From an uncultured Clostridia bacterium (GTDB lineage: Bacteria; Bacillota; Clostridia; Oscillospirales; Acutalibacteraceae): a stretch of DNA of 64,000 bases. The notes beneath the pieces were generated by a model. That model ran no database searches. It saw nothing but the letters and a program-made list of their open reading frames with translations, and was not told where the DNA came from. The stretch lies in NCBI GenBank assembly GCA_937892115.1, contig CALAUI010000020.1:62001-126000 (forward strand), in the 5' to 3' direction. The position numbers and the translations under genes were made by a program. How positions within the stretch are numbered: position 1 is the first letter of the stretch; each line of letters opens with the position of its first letter. Shown here piece after piece: positions 50,094-58,523 of this stretch.

Positions 50094-51530
50094 ATGAAGA
50101 AATTCAAATCGGCTTTGGCATTATTGCTTACTTTTATCCTTGTTGCGGGGGCTGTAATTCCCGTACTTGCAGACGAAGACGTTGAAGCGGCACTGCTTAC
50201 CGCAGTTCAGACGGAGGACGTTTCTCAGGTATACGGTGAAGAAGTCAACACGGATGAAGCAATTCCTTACGTTCAGACGGAGGAAAACGAGGCGCTCGTT
50301 GAAGAAGCACCTGTTGAAGAGACACCCGTTGAAGTGATTCCCGAAAACGAGGAGCAGCTTCCCGAAGAGGAAGAGCCCGTTGAGAACGAAGAGGAAGAGC
50401 CCGCAGAGGAACCGGCCGAAAAGGTATGGAGCAAAAATCCCATTATCAATAGTTATTACAAAAACGGCAGACCCACTCCCACCACAAAAACGATAGTATC
50501 TGTATTCAAGACCATCAACAGCATCAAATGTCTGCTCCAGGGACGTTTCTTCTGGGGAGACGACAATATCTTTGATGCGGAGCTTTCGGAAGAAATCGTT
50601 GACCTTTGCAGCTATATGAAGGATAATTCCGCTCTCGATATCAATCTGCTGCTTACGAATCTCCCCGACCTTACGGATACGTCAAAGATTATCAATATGG
50701 TATTCCCTCTTGACGTTACGGAGCTCAGGGCCGAGCTTTACGCACAGAGAGACGAGCTCTGGGGTAAGGATGACGTAAAGGCAAATCTTCTCTTTTTCCT
50801 GGGCGCATATTTAAGCGGTATTACAAAAGCATACGCTTACGTAGAGCCCTACGGAGATACGGGTTACTATACGGTCTGCTGTGATATCACATACAGCGAC
50901 GGTGTTGTTGAGAAATTCATTCCCGGTATCATCATTGACCTTGAAACGGGCAAATGCTTCGGCGAGCACGGCGAAGGAATGTGGAATATCGGCTTCAACT
51001 GTGACGTATATGACCTGCTCGTTTATGCTCCTCTCCAGTGCTGGATGAGAAATTTCGGCTTCTGTGTAGAGTATGATATTCTCTGCTACATCCTTCCCAA
51101 CTGGATGTATAATTACCGCACGAGAAGAATCAAATTTGATTACGGCGACAAGGAATGGATGGTACAGATATGGAAGGGTACCTATCTTATCACCAACGGC
51201 GGTGAGGTCGGCGTTTACAACCGCGATGCCGGCTCATTCGGTACTTTCTATGACTGTATCGGCAACGATGAGCTTATGCCCATGAGCTTACAGATTTATC
51301 ACGGAAACGACCTGCTGGTCAACGTTGACGAAACACCTCACTGGTGGGTAAACGGCTTCCGTATGGGCAACAGAATGTATTCGCCTCACAGTCTTACCAT
51401 GAAATTCACCATTACGCTCTATGATGAGGAAATGGTAAAGGCGTTCTGCGAGGGCATTGACAAAAATATCTATCACGATATTGAATATACGGTTGACGGA
51501 CTCACGGTCAGCTGTATCTGGGACACGTAA
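50094..51530 (+). CDS. Secreted protein with acidic Pro/Glu linker and DUF4474-like domain
   Basis: 478 residues. A clear signal peptide (MKKFKSALALLLTFILVAGA, cleavage near VLADED) is followed by an acidic, Pro/Glu-rich stretch (about residues 45-105, repeated EEPV/EEPA). A helical middle leads to a C-terminal region with WMYNYRTRRIKFDYGDKEW, IWKGTYLITNGGEVGVYNR and PMSLQIYHGNDLLVN, which I take to be a DUF4474-type domain. There is no anchor motif. Function unknown. ATG 50094 follows ACGGAGG. It is divergent from the rhamnose operon and has its own promoter and terminator. Confidence 0.68.
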   Translation: MKKFKSALALLLTFILVAGAVIPVLADEDVEAALLTAVQTEDVSQVYGEEVNTDEAIPYVQTEENEALVEEAPVEETPVEVIPENEEQLPEEEEPVENEEEEPAEEPAEKVWSKNPIINSYYKNGRPTPTTKTIVSVFKTINSIKCLLQGRFFWGDDNIFDAELSEEIVDLCSYMKDNSALDINLLLTNLPDLTDTSKIINMVFPLDVTELRAELYAQRDELWGKDDVKANLLFFLGAYLSGITKAYAYVEPYGDTGYYTVCCDITYSDGVVEKFIPGIIIDLETGKCFGEHGEGMWNIGFNCDVYDLLVYAPLQCWMRNFGFCVEYDILCYILPNWMYNYRTRRIKFDYGDKEWMVQIWKGTYLITNGGEVGVYNRDAGSFGTFYDCIGNDELMPMSLQIYHGNDLLVNVDETPHWWVNGFRMGNRMYSPHSLTMKFTITLYDEEMVKAFCEGIDKNIYHDIEYTVDGLTVSCIWDT

Positions 51531-51535
51531 ATTAA

Positions 51536-51559
51536 ACGGCTTTCCTCCGGGAAAGCCGT
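51536..51559 (+). terminator. Terminator of the secreted DUF4474-like gene
   Basis: ACGGCTTTCC (51536-51545) and GGAAAGCCGT (51550-51559), perfect 10-bp stem, followed by ATTTTG. Confidence 0.83.
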
Positions 51560-51583
51560 ATTTTGCAGGCAGACGGTGAACTG

Positions 51584-52246
51584 ATGATTACAAAAGACGT
51601 AAAGCTGATAGAATATACAAAAAAGCAGGATGCGGCAAACTGCATTACCCATGCGGTCGGTGCGGTAATAACGGTAATCTGCTTCATACTGATGCTTAAA
51701 AAAGTGATTCCCGGCGGAAATACGCTTCATACCGTTTCCGTTACGGTGCAGGGAATTGCGCTGATGGCGGTATATTTCATCTCCGCAATCTATCACGGGT
51801 TACCTCAGGGAGAGGCAAAGAGGAGGGCGCGTCTTTTTGACCATATGGCGATTCCTTTGCTTCTTGCGGGTACTACCACCCCCTGCGCTCTGATTTCCCT
51901 TTACTCGGTCAGCAAAGCTTCGGGGATAACCGTTTTTGTCATTGCGTGGTGCTGTGCGCTTTTCGGCATACTGTCAAAGCTGTTTTTCTTTGAGAAGCTG
52001 AAGGCGGCGGTGATGGCTGTCTATTTCGGCGGCGGAGCGGTAATGCTCGGAATGGCGATACCCTATGCATCGGCGTTTGACAGAAGGGGCTTCGGTCTGC
52101 TGTTTGTCGGAAGCTTCGCCTACGTCATCGGAGGCATCCTTTGCCGTGCGGGTATGAAAAGGCCGTGGGTGCATGCGGTGTTTCACGTGTTTGTGTTGGC
52201 GGGAAGTATTATCCATTGGTATGTAATCTACACATATATCGCTTGA
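51584..52246 (+). CDS. Hemolysin III/PAQR-family membrane protein
   Basis: 220 residues, seven predicted membrane helices. Conserved family residues include the His near the start (AANCITHAVGA), SAIYHGLP (Ser and His), FDHMAIPLLLAGT (Asp and His) and HAVFHVFVLAGSIIHW at the end; these form the metal site shared with PAQR receptors. The true role in bacteria is unclear. The ribosome site before ATG 51584 is weak, and the preceding terminator ends within the upstream bases. The stop codon TGA lies inside the GCTTGAATC start of repeat region C, so the repeat supplies the last codons. Confidence 0.87.
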   Translation: MITKDVKLIEYTKKQDAANCITHAVGAVITVICFILMLKKVIPGGNTLHTVSVTVQGIALMAVYFISAIYHGLPQGEAKRRARLFDHMAIPLLLAGTTTPCALISLYSVSKASGITVFVIAWCCALFGILSKLFFFEKLKAAVMAVYFGGGAVMLGMAIPYASAFDRRGFGLLFVGSFAYVIGGILCRAGMKRPWVHAVFHVFVLAGSIIHWYVIYTYIA

Positions 52247-52507
52247 ATCTTTCGGTGAAGAACATACCAAACTAAATAATGTAAGCATCAAGGCAAGCAC
52301 TTCCATAACGGTAAGTGCTTGCTTCTTTGTAAAAATTAAAATGTTTGGTATTAAGCCGTTTTCCTCGTTCCCCGTACAAAAGTACTGTGTTCACTCGGAG
52401 AAACGGCTTTCTTCAACCGAAATCTTCTGCGCTACGCTTGATTATTTTGGTGAAGAACGGCAAAACAAATAATATAACGGGCTTTCCTGAAAGGAGAGCC
52501 CGTTGGT
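52239..52507 (+). repeat. Composite intergenic repeat region C (alpha-delta-gamma)
   Basis: Alpha (52239-52363) has the same ends as in region A (GCTTGAATCTTTCGGTGAAG and TGTTTGGTATTAAGCCGTTT), but its hairpin stem differs in sequence while still pairing. A shortened delta (about 52358-52414) with CCCCGTAC...AGTACTGTG follows, then gamma (52415-52507). It overlaps the last codons of the hemolysin III gene and ends 20 bases from the convergent PepSY gene. Confidence 0.85.
52476..52504. terminator. Gamma-module hairpin in region C
   Basis: AACGGGCTTTCC (52476-52487) pairs with GGAGAGCCCGTT (52493-52504), 12 bp with one G-U, followed by GGTTTT on the + strand. It separates hemolysin III from the convergent PepSY gene. 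Confidence 0.65.
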
Positions 52508-52527
52508 TTTAATATGCGGTTTGAGGT

Positions 52528-53463
52528 TTATACTCTTTCTCTGTCGCTTTCAATTATTTTTCCGGTTTTTGCATTGATGTCGAAATCATATTCAAATCCA
52601 CCTGAAACGAATTCGATTTCATAGTGAGCGAACATATCATCCGTGTCAAGCTTGCATTTGACGTTTGATGCGTCGGAAGCGTTTATACCCGCTCTTTTGA
52701 AAGCGATTGACTTTGCTTCGTTTTCGGAAATGAATGAAGATGTATCAACGGCGGCCCTTGTTCTTTCTTCCTCATAGCGCTCCTTGCTGAATTCGCTGAC
52801 CTTGCCGGACTGAGCGTTGATTTCGTATTCGTATTCGGTACCGTTCTTTACAAATTCTATATCGTAGTGAGCGATTCTGTCGTCTGTGTCAAGCTTTGCT
52901 TTCTTGAATTCAACGTCGGATGCCTTGAAGCCCGCGTGCCTGAGCGCTGCATTCTTTGCCGTGTCAATGCTGATGAATCCTTTTGCGGCGGGGTTTGATT
53001 TTTCGTTTTCCTTATTCTCTACGGTCTTTTTGCTTTCGTTGTTTTCTTTTGAAGCGGGAGCTGTTTCGGTTTTATTGTCATCATCAGCTTCCTTGTCGCT
53101 TTTGATTATTGAGCCGTCAAGACCGATTTCGTAGTCATATTCAAAGCCGTTTGCCGTGAATTCAATGCTGAAATGAGGGACTGCATCGTCTCTGTCAAGT
53201 TCGGGAGAGCCGATTTCAAGAAGTGCCTCATCCTCCGAAACACCTGCATGGTTGAATGCAATTCCGATTGCTTCGTCCGCAGTGATTTCCGATGCGGAAG
53301 CGAGGGCAGTTGTTTCGGCCTGTACGGTTTCGGTTATGCTCTGATTCGCATTGGCGGCGGGAGCGGTTTTTTCGGTTTTGTCTGAGCAGGCAGTGAAGGC
53401 GAAGATTCCTCCTGCGATGATTACAGCGGATACAGCGGCGGTGATAATTCTTGATTTTTTCAT
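52528..53463 (-). CDS. Lipoprotein with three PepSY domains
   Basis: 311 residues. Signal peptide with lipobox FAFTAC (Cys about residue 26). Three PepSY repeats follow at about residues 60-120, 160-225 and 240-308. Each begins ITADEAIGIAFNHAG, SIDTAKNAALRHAG or SENEAKSIAFKRAG and contains LDTDD..AHYDIEF, then YEYEINA.TGK. A Lys/Asn/Glu linker separates the first from the second. PepSY domains are thought to inhibit or buffer secreted peptidases, or bind metals. It lies 83 bases after the kinase gene in the same direction, so it may be a sensor accessory. Confidence 0.87.
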   Translation of the reverse strand: MKKSRIITAAVSAVIIAGGIFAFTACSDKTEKTAPAANANQSITETVQAETTALASASEITADEAIGIAFNHAGVSEDEALLEIGSPELDRDDAVPHFSIEFTANGFEYDYEIGLDGSIIKSDKEADDDNKTETAPASKENNESKKTVENKENEKSNPAAKGFISIDTAKNAALRHAGFKASDVEFKKAKLDTDDRIAHYDIEFVKNGTEYEYEINAQSGKVSEFSKERYEEERTRAAVDTSSFISENEAKSIAFKRAGINASDASNVKCKLDTDDMFAHYEIEFVSGGFEYDFDINAKTGKIIESDRERV

Positions 53464-53546
53464 ATTCTTTATTCCTTTCTTCGTCCGGGTTTGTCCCTGA
53501 CCTTGATCAGATAATAACCTGCGAAGATTAAAGAAATATTAGAAAA

Positions 53547-55136
53547 TCAAATTTTATCAAAAAAAGTTATTTTGAATTCCGAGCCCTTGTCTTTTTCGGA
53601 TTCAACACTTGCTTTTCCGCCGTGAATCTCCGCAATCTTGCTGACCAGCGAAAGACCGAGACCGAAGCCCTCGCTGTTTCTTGACGAATCGGCACGGAAA
53701 AATCTGTTGAATACCTTTTCTGCTTCTTCGGCTGTCATTCCGATTCCGTTATCCGCAACGGACAATATAATATTGTTTTCTTCTTTATATAGCTTTACCG
53801 TTGTTTCACCGTTTTCTTTTCCGTATTTTACGGAATTTGTCAAAAGGTTTTCAAGCAGACGGCAAATCAGCACGGGCTCACAGTCCATCGTAATATCCTT
53901 TTCAATTACGCAGTCAATCCGTATGCCTTTGTCGCTTCTGAAATTGCGGCAGACCTCCTCACAAAGAAGACTTACGTCGTTTGGCTCAAGTCTGAATTTT
54001 TCGCTGTTCTGATCTGCTCTCGTAAGAATAAGAAGAGTAGAAACCAGGGCGGTCATTTTGTCTGTCTGCGTTTGAATTTCCCTGAAAGCTTCGGTATAAT
54101 CGGCAGGATCGGCATTTTTTGAAAGAGCAAATTCACATTCGCCCTTGATGACCGCAAGCGGAGTACGAAGCTCGTGAGACGCATCGGAGGTAAACTGCTT
54201 TTCGTTTTCAAAGGATTTGCCGAGCCGTGCAAACATATCGTTGAATGTTTCTGCAAGGACGTGGATTTCGTCTTTGCCGTCTCCGATTTCAATCCTTTTT
54301 GAAAGGTCGTTTCCGGAGCTTATTTCCTTTGCGGCGCGTGTAATGTCTTCAACGGGTTTTATCGTATGCTTTGCAATTAAATAAGCAAGTATCGCGGCAA
54401 CAAGAATAAGCAGAGGGATAGAATAAACGGCAATTCTGTTTATTTTTGTAAACGCCGTTCCCGTGTTATCGGCAGGGGTAATGCCTCTTATCCATATACT
54501 GTCGGATGCATCTGAAACGAATTCAACCTTAAATACTTCTGTTTTTGCAACCTGTTGATATTCAACCGACATTATTTTTGAATTTTTCCTGTCGGCTCCG
54601 ACATATTCAAGTGCGGTTTCAACCGCTTTTTCCGCACTGATTCCGCTGCGGAATTTTATATTGCGATATTCTGCTTCTTCGACCGAATCGTAATCGGCAG
54701 CACCCGTTTCACAGTTGATGACGTTGCCGGAGCGGATATCGATATCGCATTCATATTTGTTGAAAAGAATACGGGAATCGTAAACAAGATAGTTTTCACC
54801 GTTGATTCTTTCTTTATATATTTTTCCGTTTCTGAACTCGGCTTCCGAATTAAGCAGAGCGGGAAGCTCGCCCTTGATATATTTGCCGTCCGCTGAATAG
54901 ACGCTTGCATAAACGCCGTTACCGTAAAACAAAAAATCGTTTTCAATGTTCAGTATTCCGTTTTTTATTTCAACCTCGTCCGCGTTTCTTTCAACTGATT
55001 GAATAAGTCTTTGCCTCAGATCCTCGCTGACCGCTTTTTTCCCGACGGCAACGAGAGAAAACAAGCTTACCGCACACACAAGCGTGATAATCAGCGTTAT
55101 AAGCAATGCGGTTTTTGTCTTGAATGATATTTTCAT
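53547..55136 (-). CDS. Sensor histidine kinase with PepSY-like extracellular region
   Basis: 529-residue kinase. Membrane helices at about residues 10-30 and 240-262 bound an extracellular region. Its second part, SAEKAVETALEYVGADRKNS followed by VFKVEFVSD, has the layout of a PepSY domain. HAMP, then HisKA with the phospho-His in FTSDASHELRTPLAVIKGE, and an ATPase domain with LLENLLTNSVKYGKENGE, SVADNGIGMTAEE and GFGLGLSLVSKIAEIHGG follow. The ATG at 55136 is six bases from GGAGAG and overlaps the regulator stop by one base. Confidence 0.92.
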   Translation of the reverse strand: MKISFKTKTALLITLIITLVCAVSLFSLVAVGKKAVSEDLRQRLIQSVERNADEVEIKNGILNIENDFLFYGNGVYASVYSADGKYIKGELPALLNSEAEFRNGKIYKERINGENYLVYDSRILFNKYECDIDIRSGNVINCETGAADYDSVEEAEYRNIKFRSGISAEKAVETALEYVGADRKNSKIMSVEYQQVAKTEVFKVEFVSDASDSIWIRGITPADNTGTAFTKINRIAVYSIPLLILVAAILAYLIAKHTIKPVEDITRAAKEISSGNDLSKRIEIGDGKDEIHVLAETFNDMFARLGKSFENEKQFTSDASHELRTPLAVIKGECEFALSKNADPADYTEAFREIQTQTDKMTALVSTLLILTRADQNSEKFRLEPNDVSLLCEEVCRNFRSDKGIRIDCVIEKDITMDCEPVLICRLLENLLTNSVKYGKENGETTVKLYKEENNIILSVADNGIGMTAEEAEKVFNRFFRADSSRNSEGFGLGLSLVSKIAEIHGGKASVESEKDKGSEFKITFFDKI

Positions 55137-55810
55137 CAATAGCTCTCCCTGATAACGTATCCCGAACCTCTGACGGTACGGATAAGCTTCTTTTCATAAT
55201 CATCGTCAATTTTCTTTCGCAGATATCTGATATAAACGTCAACAACGTTTGTGCCGCCCTCATAATCAAAATTCCAGATGTGGTTTTCAATCTGTTCACG
55301 GCTGAGAACGTTGCCCTTATGGAGCATCAGACAGCGCAGAAGCTCAAATTCCTTTGCCGTAAGCTCAATGTTTTTTTCGCCTCTCATAACCTTGTGAGAG
55401 CCGAGGTCAAGCGACAAATCCCCGCAGGTGAGTACGCTTGTCTTCACGTCCGCTTTTCTTCTTATCATCACTCTTATTCTTGCAAGAAGCTCGTCAAACG
55501 AAAACGGCTTGACAAGATAATCGTCCGCGCCGATGTCCAGACCCTCAACGCGGTCTTCAATACTGTCTCTTGCGGTGAGGAAAAGCACCGGCACGTTTAT
55601 ACCCTTTGCCCTGATTTTTTTTACGAGCGAAAAGCCGTCAAGCTTCGGCATATTGACGTCAAGGACAGCGGCATCATATTCGGCAAATGAAAAGCAGTCA
55701 AGTGCCTCTTCTCCGTCAAAGCAGCTGTCAACGCTGTAGTTTACCGATGAAAGCTGACGGGTTATTATTCTGTTTAAGCTTTTTTCATCTTCCGCAACAA
55801 GTATTCTCAT
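55136..55810 (-). CDS. OmpR/PhoB-family response regulator of the PepSY two-component system
   Basis: 224 residues. Receiver: acidic pair in ILVAEDEKS, phospho-Asp in YDAAVLDVNMPKLDGFS, Thr in VLFLTARDS and Lys in DDYLVKPFSFDE. The winged-helix output has ELTAKEFELLRCLMLHKGNV and recognition helix GTNVVDVYIRYLRKKID. First gene of the operon, with a weak ribosome site GTAAAG preceded by a stable hairpin at about 55831-55854, behind an unusually long and structured leader. Confidence 0.93.
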   Translation of the reverse strand: MRILVAEDEKSLNRIITRQLSSVNYSVDSCFDGEEALDCFSFAEYDAAVLDVNMPKLDGFSLVKKIRAKGINVPVLFLTARDSIEDRVEGLDIGADDYLVKPFSFDELLARIRVMIRRKADVKTSVLTCGDLSLDLGSHKVMRGEKNIELTAKEFELLRCLMLHKGNVLSREQIENHIWNFDYEGGTNVVDVYIRYLRKKIDDDYEKKLIRTVRGSGYVIRESY

Positions 55811-56004
55811 ATAACTTTACGTATAACTGAGCCGTTCCGGAAAGGACGGCCCGGATTATTTCTCCTTTGCAGATATTCAGTTTAATCGCACTTCCGGCTT
55901 CGGTTCTGACCGGGCATAAAAATAACTGCCGCCCCGCAGGATACAGCAGTTAATCTATAAATCATCCGTCTGAGCACGTAACCGACTGTCCGGCAGTTTT
56001 ATCG
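55811..56004 (-). ncRNA. Structured 5' leader of the PepSY two-component operon (attenuator or small RNA)
   Basis: About 194 nt between the promoter and the regulator start. Early in the leader the RNA reads AACUGCCG (55998-55991). Further on, AACUGCUG (55951-55944) pairs with CGGCAGUU (55931-55924) to form a terminator with five U. The early AACUGCCG is perfectly complementary (8 bp) to the same CGGCAGUU arm, so the two pairings exclude each other as in an attenuator. A third hairpin lies just before the regulator start. No riboswitch class was recognised. Confidence 0.55.
55918..55952 (-). terminator. Terminator hairpin inside the leader
   Basis: UAACUGCUG (55952-55944) pairs with CGGCAGUUA (55931-55923), nine pairs with one G-U, followed by five U (55922-55918). 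It would release an RNA of about 87 nt unless readthrough occurs. Confidence 0.75.
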
Positions 56005-56010
56005 CCTTTC

Positions 56011-56039
56011 ATTATACGGATGAATATTTACTGTGTCAA
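56011..56039 (-). promoter_or_regulatory. Consensus promoter of the PepSY two-component operon
   Basis: Minus-strand TTGACA (56034-56039), 17-base spacer, TATAAT (56011-56016): perfect sigma-A consensus, strong for a regulator gene, which fits downstream attenuation. Confidence 0.88.
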
Positions 56040-56147
56040 GTATTCGGAAAATGTTTTCGGATGAATCGGTTTTTGTCAAAATGAATATTTGTTTCCGACG
56101 AAAAACGGCAGTGACACGGAAACCGTACCCGAAATTAATCAAATAAA

Positions 56148-56173
56148 AAAGCACCGCCCGTGAGCAGTGCTTT
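56148..56173 (-). terminator. Terminator of the Thr/Pro-repeat surface protein gene
   Basis: AAAGCAC (56148-56154) and GTGCTTT (56167-56173); the minus-strand transcript continues into U residues. Confidence 0.72.
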
Positions 56174-56188
56174 CTATAATGCGATTTA

Positions 56189-56572
56189 TCAGTCTTTCTT
56201 TGTCTTAACTACAGCAACTGTACCTGCGAGAAGAGCAAGAACTGCGATTGCGGGAACAGCAACGCTTGAACCGGTGTGAGGAACGTTGGGGTCAACGGGA
56301 GCTGAGCCGGTTGCATTGGGCTCTGCAGCGATTGTTGTACCGGTAACGGGAACCTCGGAATTGGTATCTGAGGTGGGAACTTCGGGAAGAAGTGTCGTGG
56401 AAGCCGTTGTGGTGGGAGCTGCTGTTGTAGTGGGAGCTGCTGTTGTAGTGGGAGCTGCTGTTGTAGTAACGATGTCAACGTCCTCTTCGTCTGCGAAAGC
56501 TACGCATGAAAGAGCAAAGATTGCTGCAAAAGCGAACATGATTGCGAGAACTGCTGAAAATGTCTTTTTCAT
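56189..56572 (-). CDS. Small secreted Thr/Pro-repeat protein with sortase-like C-terminal signal
   Basis: 127 residues. Signal peptide ending near CVAFADEED. Then a TTTAAP repeat three times and a Ser/Thr/Pro-rich stalk. The C-terminus is NVPHTGSS, a hydrophobic helix (VAVPAIAVLALLAGTVAVV) and KTKKD, the layout of a cell-wall sorting signal with VPHTG in place of LPxTG. No sortase gene is in the window. The stalk looks like a glycosylation-prone spacer. ATG 56572 follows AAAGGA at ten bases; a TTG two codons earlier is less likely. Confidence 0.72.
   Translation of the reverse strand: MKKTFSAVLAIMFAFAAIFALSCVAFADEEDVDIVTTTAAPTTTAAPTTTAAPTTTASTTLLPEVPTSDTNSEVPVTGTTIAAEPNATGSAPVDPNVPHTGSSVAVPAIAVLALLAGTVAVVKTKKD
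56412..56465 (-). repeat. Three perfect 18-bp tandem repeats in the surface protein gene
   Basis: GTGGGAGCTGCTGTTGTA occurs three times without change. It encodes the TTTAAP units, and copy number could vary between strains. Confidence 0.85.
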
Positions 56573-56699
56573 AATCAAACCATCCTTTCGTGTTATAAGA
56601 CGCCTTTATTTTAATGTCAAAACCTTGATTTGTCAAGCAAAATCAGAATAATTGACAATTAAATAGTAAAATTTTTGTAAAAATCTGCCGACAAACGCG

Positions 56700-58523
56700 T
56701 TATCCGAATATTTCCGATACGGAAACTGACATAATGCGGTTTTCGTTGATGATGTAGAGCGTGTCGCCGATAATTACCGAGGAATCCGATGCACTGCCGT
56801 CGTAGGCATAGGATTTTTCGCCGGAGATATTGCCGGAGGAATCAACCTTAAAGAACAGATAACCGGGGCAATCCTTGATGCTTACGGGTACGCCTGCCAC
56901 CGAGCCGTTTTCGTTGCAGACACCGTTGGCGGTCGTGTTGGGAGTGAGCAGAGCCGCGTCTACCGCGAAGCCCGTGCAGTTACCCGTACTGCCGATAATG
57001 CTCCAGTGAATCTTTCCCGCACCGTCGGGCTTGCTTGCACCGATTACCATACTGTCAAGAACGTAAACGGCACTGCTGTTGACAAAGCCCTCGGAATCCG
57101 CGGGAGTAGAGACTGCGGGTGCTGATGAGGAGAAGTTTATCAGCTTGGCTGACGAGCCGCTGACGACCGCGAAATTACCCATAAACGAAACCGAGGAAAT
57201 GCCGCAGGTAAATTCAGCCGAGCCGCTGTCACCCAGACTGCTGTTGAGCACGTATGCCGTGCAGGAATTACCGTTTGCACATACAAAGCGGAGCTTTCCG
57301 TTCAGAATATTCATCTGACTGCAAAGCTTACCCGAAACGGTGGTGTAATTTGCCGCCTGCCATCCGTTTTCTCCGCGGGTGAGCTTTTTGATTTCGGTGC
57401 TCAGGCCTGCGGATGAGGGGCTGCAGGGAACGGCAACATATATGTCGCTGCCGCTGAGTATCGCTCTGTCTGCCTTGCCGCCGGAAAGAACGACGGAAAT
57501 ATTCGCTTCGTCCGAGGTATTGATAACGGTGACGAGCGTGTAGACCGTACCGCCGATGCTTTCGTCATAGAGATACGCTTCGTTGGGAATATCAATTTCT
57601 TCGGAGTTCACCGAAACGGATGCATCCGTGGAATTGACCGCCGTGAATACGGCGAGGGAATTACCCGAAACGCAGGAATCAATGTATGAGCCGGAGCTGA
57701 CGGCTGCGTCTTTAAGAACGGGTGAGGAGGGCTCCGAAACGTCAAAAATCGCGGTGACCGCGGCGGAGCTTCCTCTGTCAAATATGAGAATGAGGGAATT
57801 ACCGCTTACGAGGATATCCTCAAATAAATCGCCTGCCGCCAGCAGATTATAGTCTGCAAGATTTATCGTGCCTGCAAGGGACATATCGGAAAGGGAAACG
57901 ATTTCAACCGTTTTGCCTGCCGTACCCGAGGAGGCGAATCTGTATGAAAAGCCGTTTTCGTTTACGAAGGCGACTATTTTTTTATCGGAAACAGAGGTCT
58001 TTACACCCTGAACGCCCGGCTCTTCAAGGCCGGATACTCTGGTGACGGGCTCACCGTCGCGGTGACCGGGAACGGGCTGACCCGATGAGTCGGTTGAATC
58101 GGCGGGAGTGACCACTATTGAATTAAGGTCTCTGATGATATTATCCTCAAGCTTTTTGGGGTCCGTGGCGGGGACTGAAGCCATGGCGGTAGTACCCGTA
58201 ACGGAGGAATCGTGATTTTTCGTACCCGTTTTCACGGATGAGGGAGTTTTGGTAAGGCGGGAAGCCGAAACGAATGCCGCGATACCGATGACGAATACGA
58301 GAGCTGCGGCGACGGTAACGTATTTTCCGATATAGATATGCTTTGCCGGGGCTTTTGCCGGCTTTGCGACCGTGACTTCGGTCTTTTCCTCCGACTGACC
58401 TGCCTTCAGCATTGCTACAATATTTTCTTTGCTGAGTGCTTCGGGAAGCTCTGTCTTTTCCGCTTCCTCTCTGAATGAATCGCCGATAAATTCAAGGATA
58501 TCATTGTCATTCATCTTTTTCAT
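56700..58523 (-). CDS. Membrane protein with C-terminal beta-propeller, paired with an ECF sigma factor
   Basis: 607 residues. A cytoplasmic N-terminus (1-67) starts MNDNDILEFIGDSFREEAEK and may bind the sigma factor. One membrane helix lies at about 68-88, then a Ser/Thr linker, and an outside domain of repeated beta segments (GNSLILIFDRGSS, VSGNSLAVFTAVNS, GSDIYVAVPCSPS, DSMVIGASKPDG) that fits the secreted beta-propeller family found beside sigma genes in clostridia. It overlaps the sigma gene by 17 bases, so anti-sigma function is the leading inference. Confidence 0.75.
   Translation of the reverse strand: MKKMNDNDILEFIGDSFREEAEKTELPEALSKENIVAMLKAGQSEEKTEVTVAKPAKAPAKHIYIGKYVTVAAALVFVIGIAAFVSASRLTKTPSSVKTGTKNHDSSVTGTTAMASVPATDPKKLEDNIIRDLNSIVVTPADSTDSSGQPVPGHRDGEPVTRVSGLEEPGVQGVKTSVSDKKIVAFVNENGFSYRFASSGTAGKTVEIVSLSDMSLAGTINLADYNLLAAGDLFEDILVSGNSLILIFDRGSSAAVTAIFDVSEPSSPVLKDAAVSSGSYIDSCVSGNSLAVFTAVNSTDASVSVNSEEIDIPNEAYLYDESIGGTVYTLVTVINTSDEANISVVLSGGKADRAILSGSDIYVAVPCSPSSAGLSTEIKKLTRGENGWQAANYTTVSGKLCSQMNILNGKLRFVCANGNSCTAYVLNSSLGDSGSAEFTCGISSVSFMGNFAVVSGSSAKLINFSSSAPAVSTPADSEGFVNSSAVYVLDSMVIGASKPDGAGKIHWSIIGSTGNCTGFAVDAALLTPNTTANGVCNENGSVAGVPVSIKDCPGYLFFKVDSSGNISGEKSYAYDGSASDSSVIIGDTLYIINENRIMSVSVSEIFG

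Noticed and set aside
52179..52194. TGTTTCACGTG, resembling parS
   Set aside because: Only the first 11 bases match; the last five do not, and the bases encode conserved hemolysin III residues.
55890..55920. Ten-codon frame starting ATGCCC in the attenuator leader
   Set aside because: Too short, no ribosome site at the right distance, and its start lies within the terminator's U-run end.
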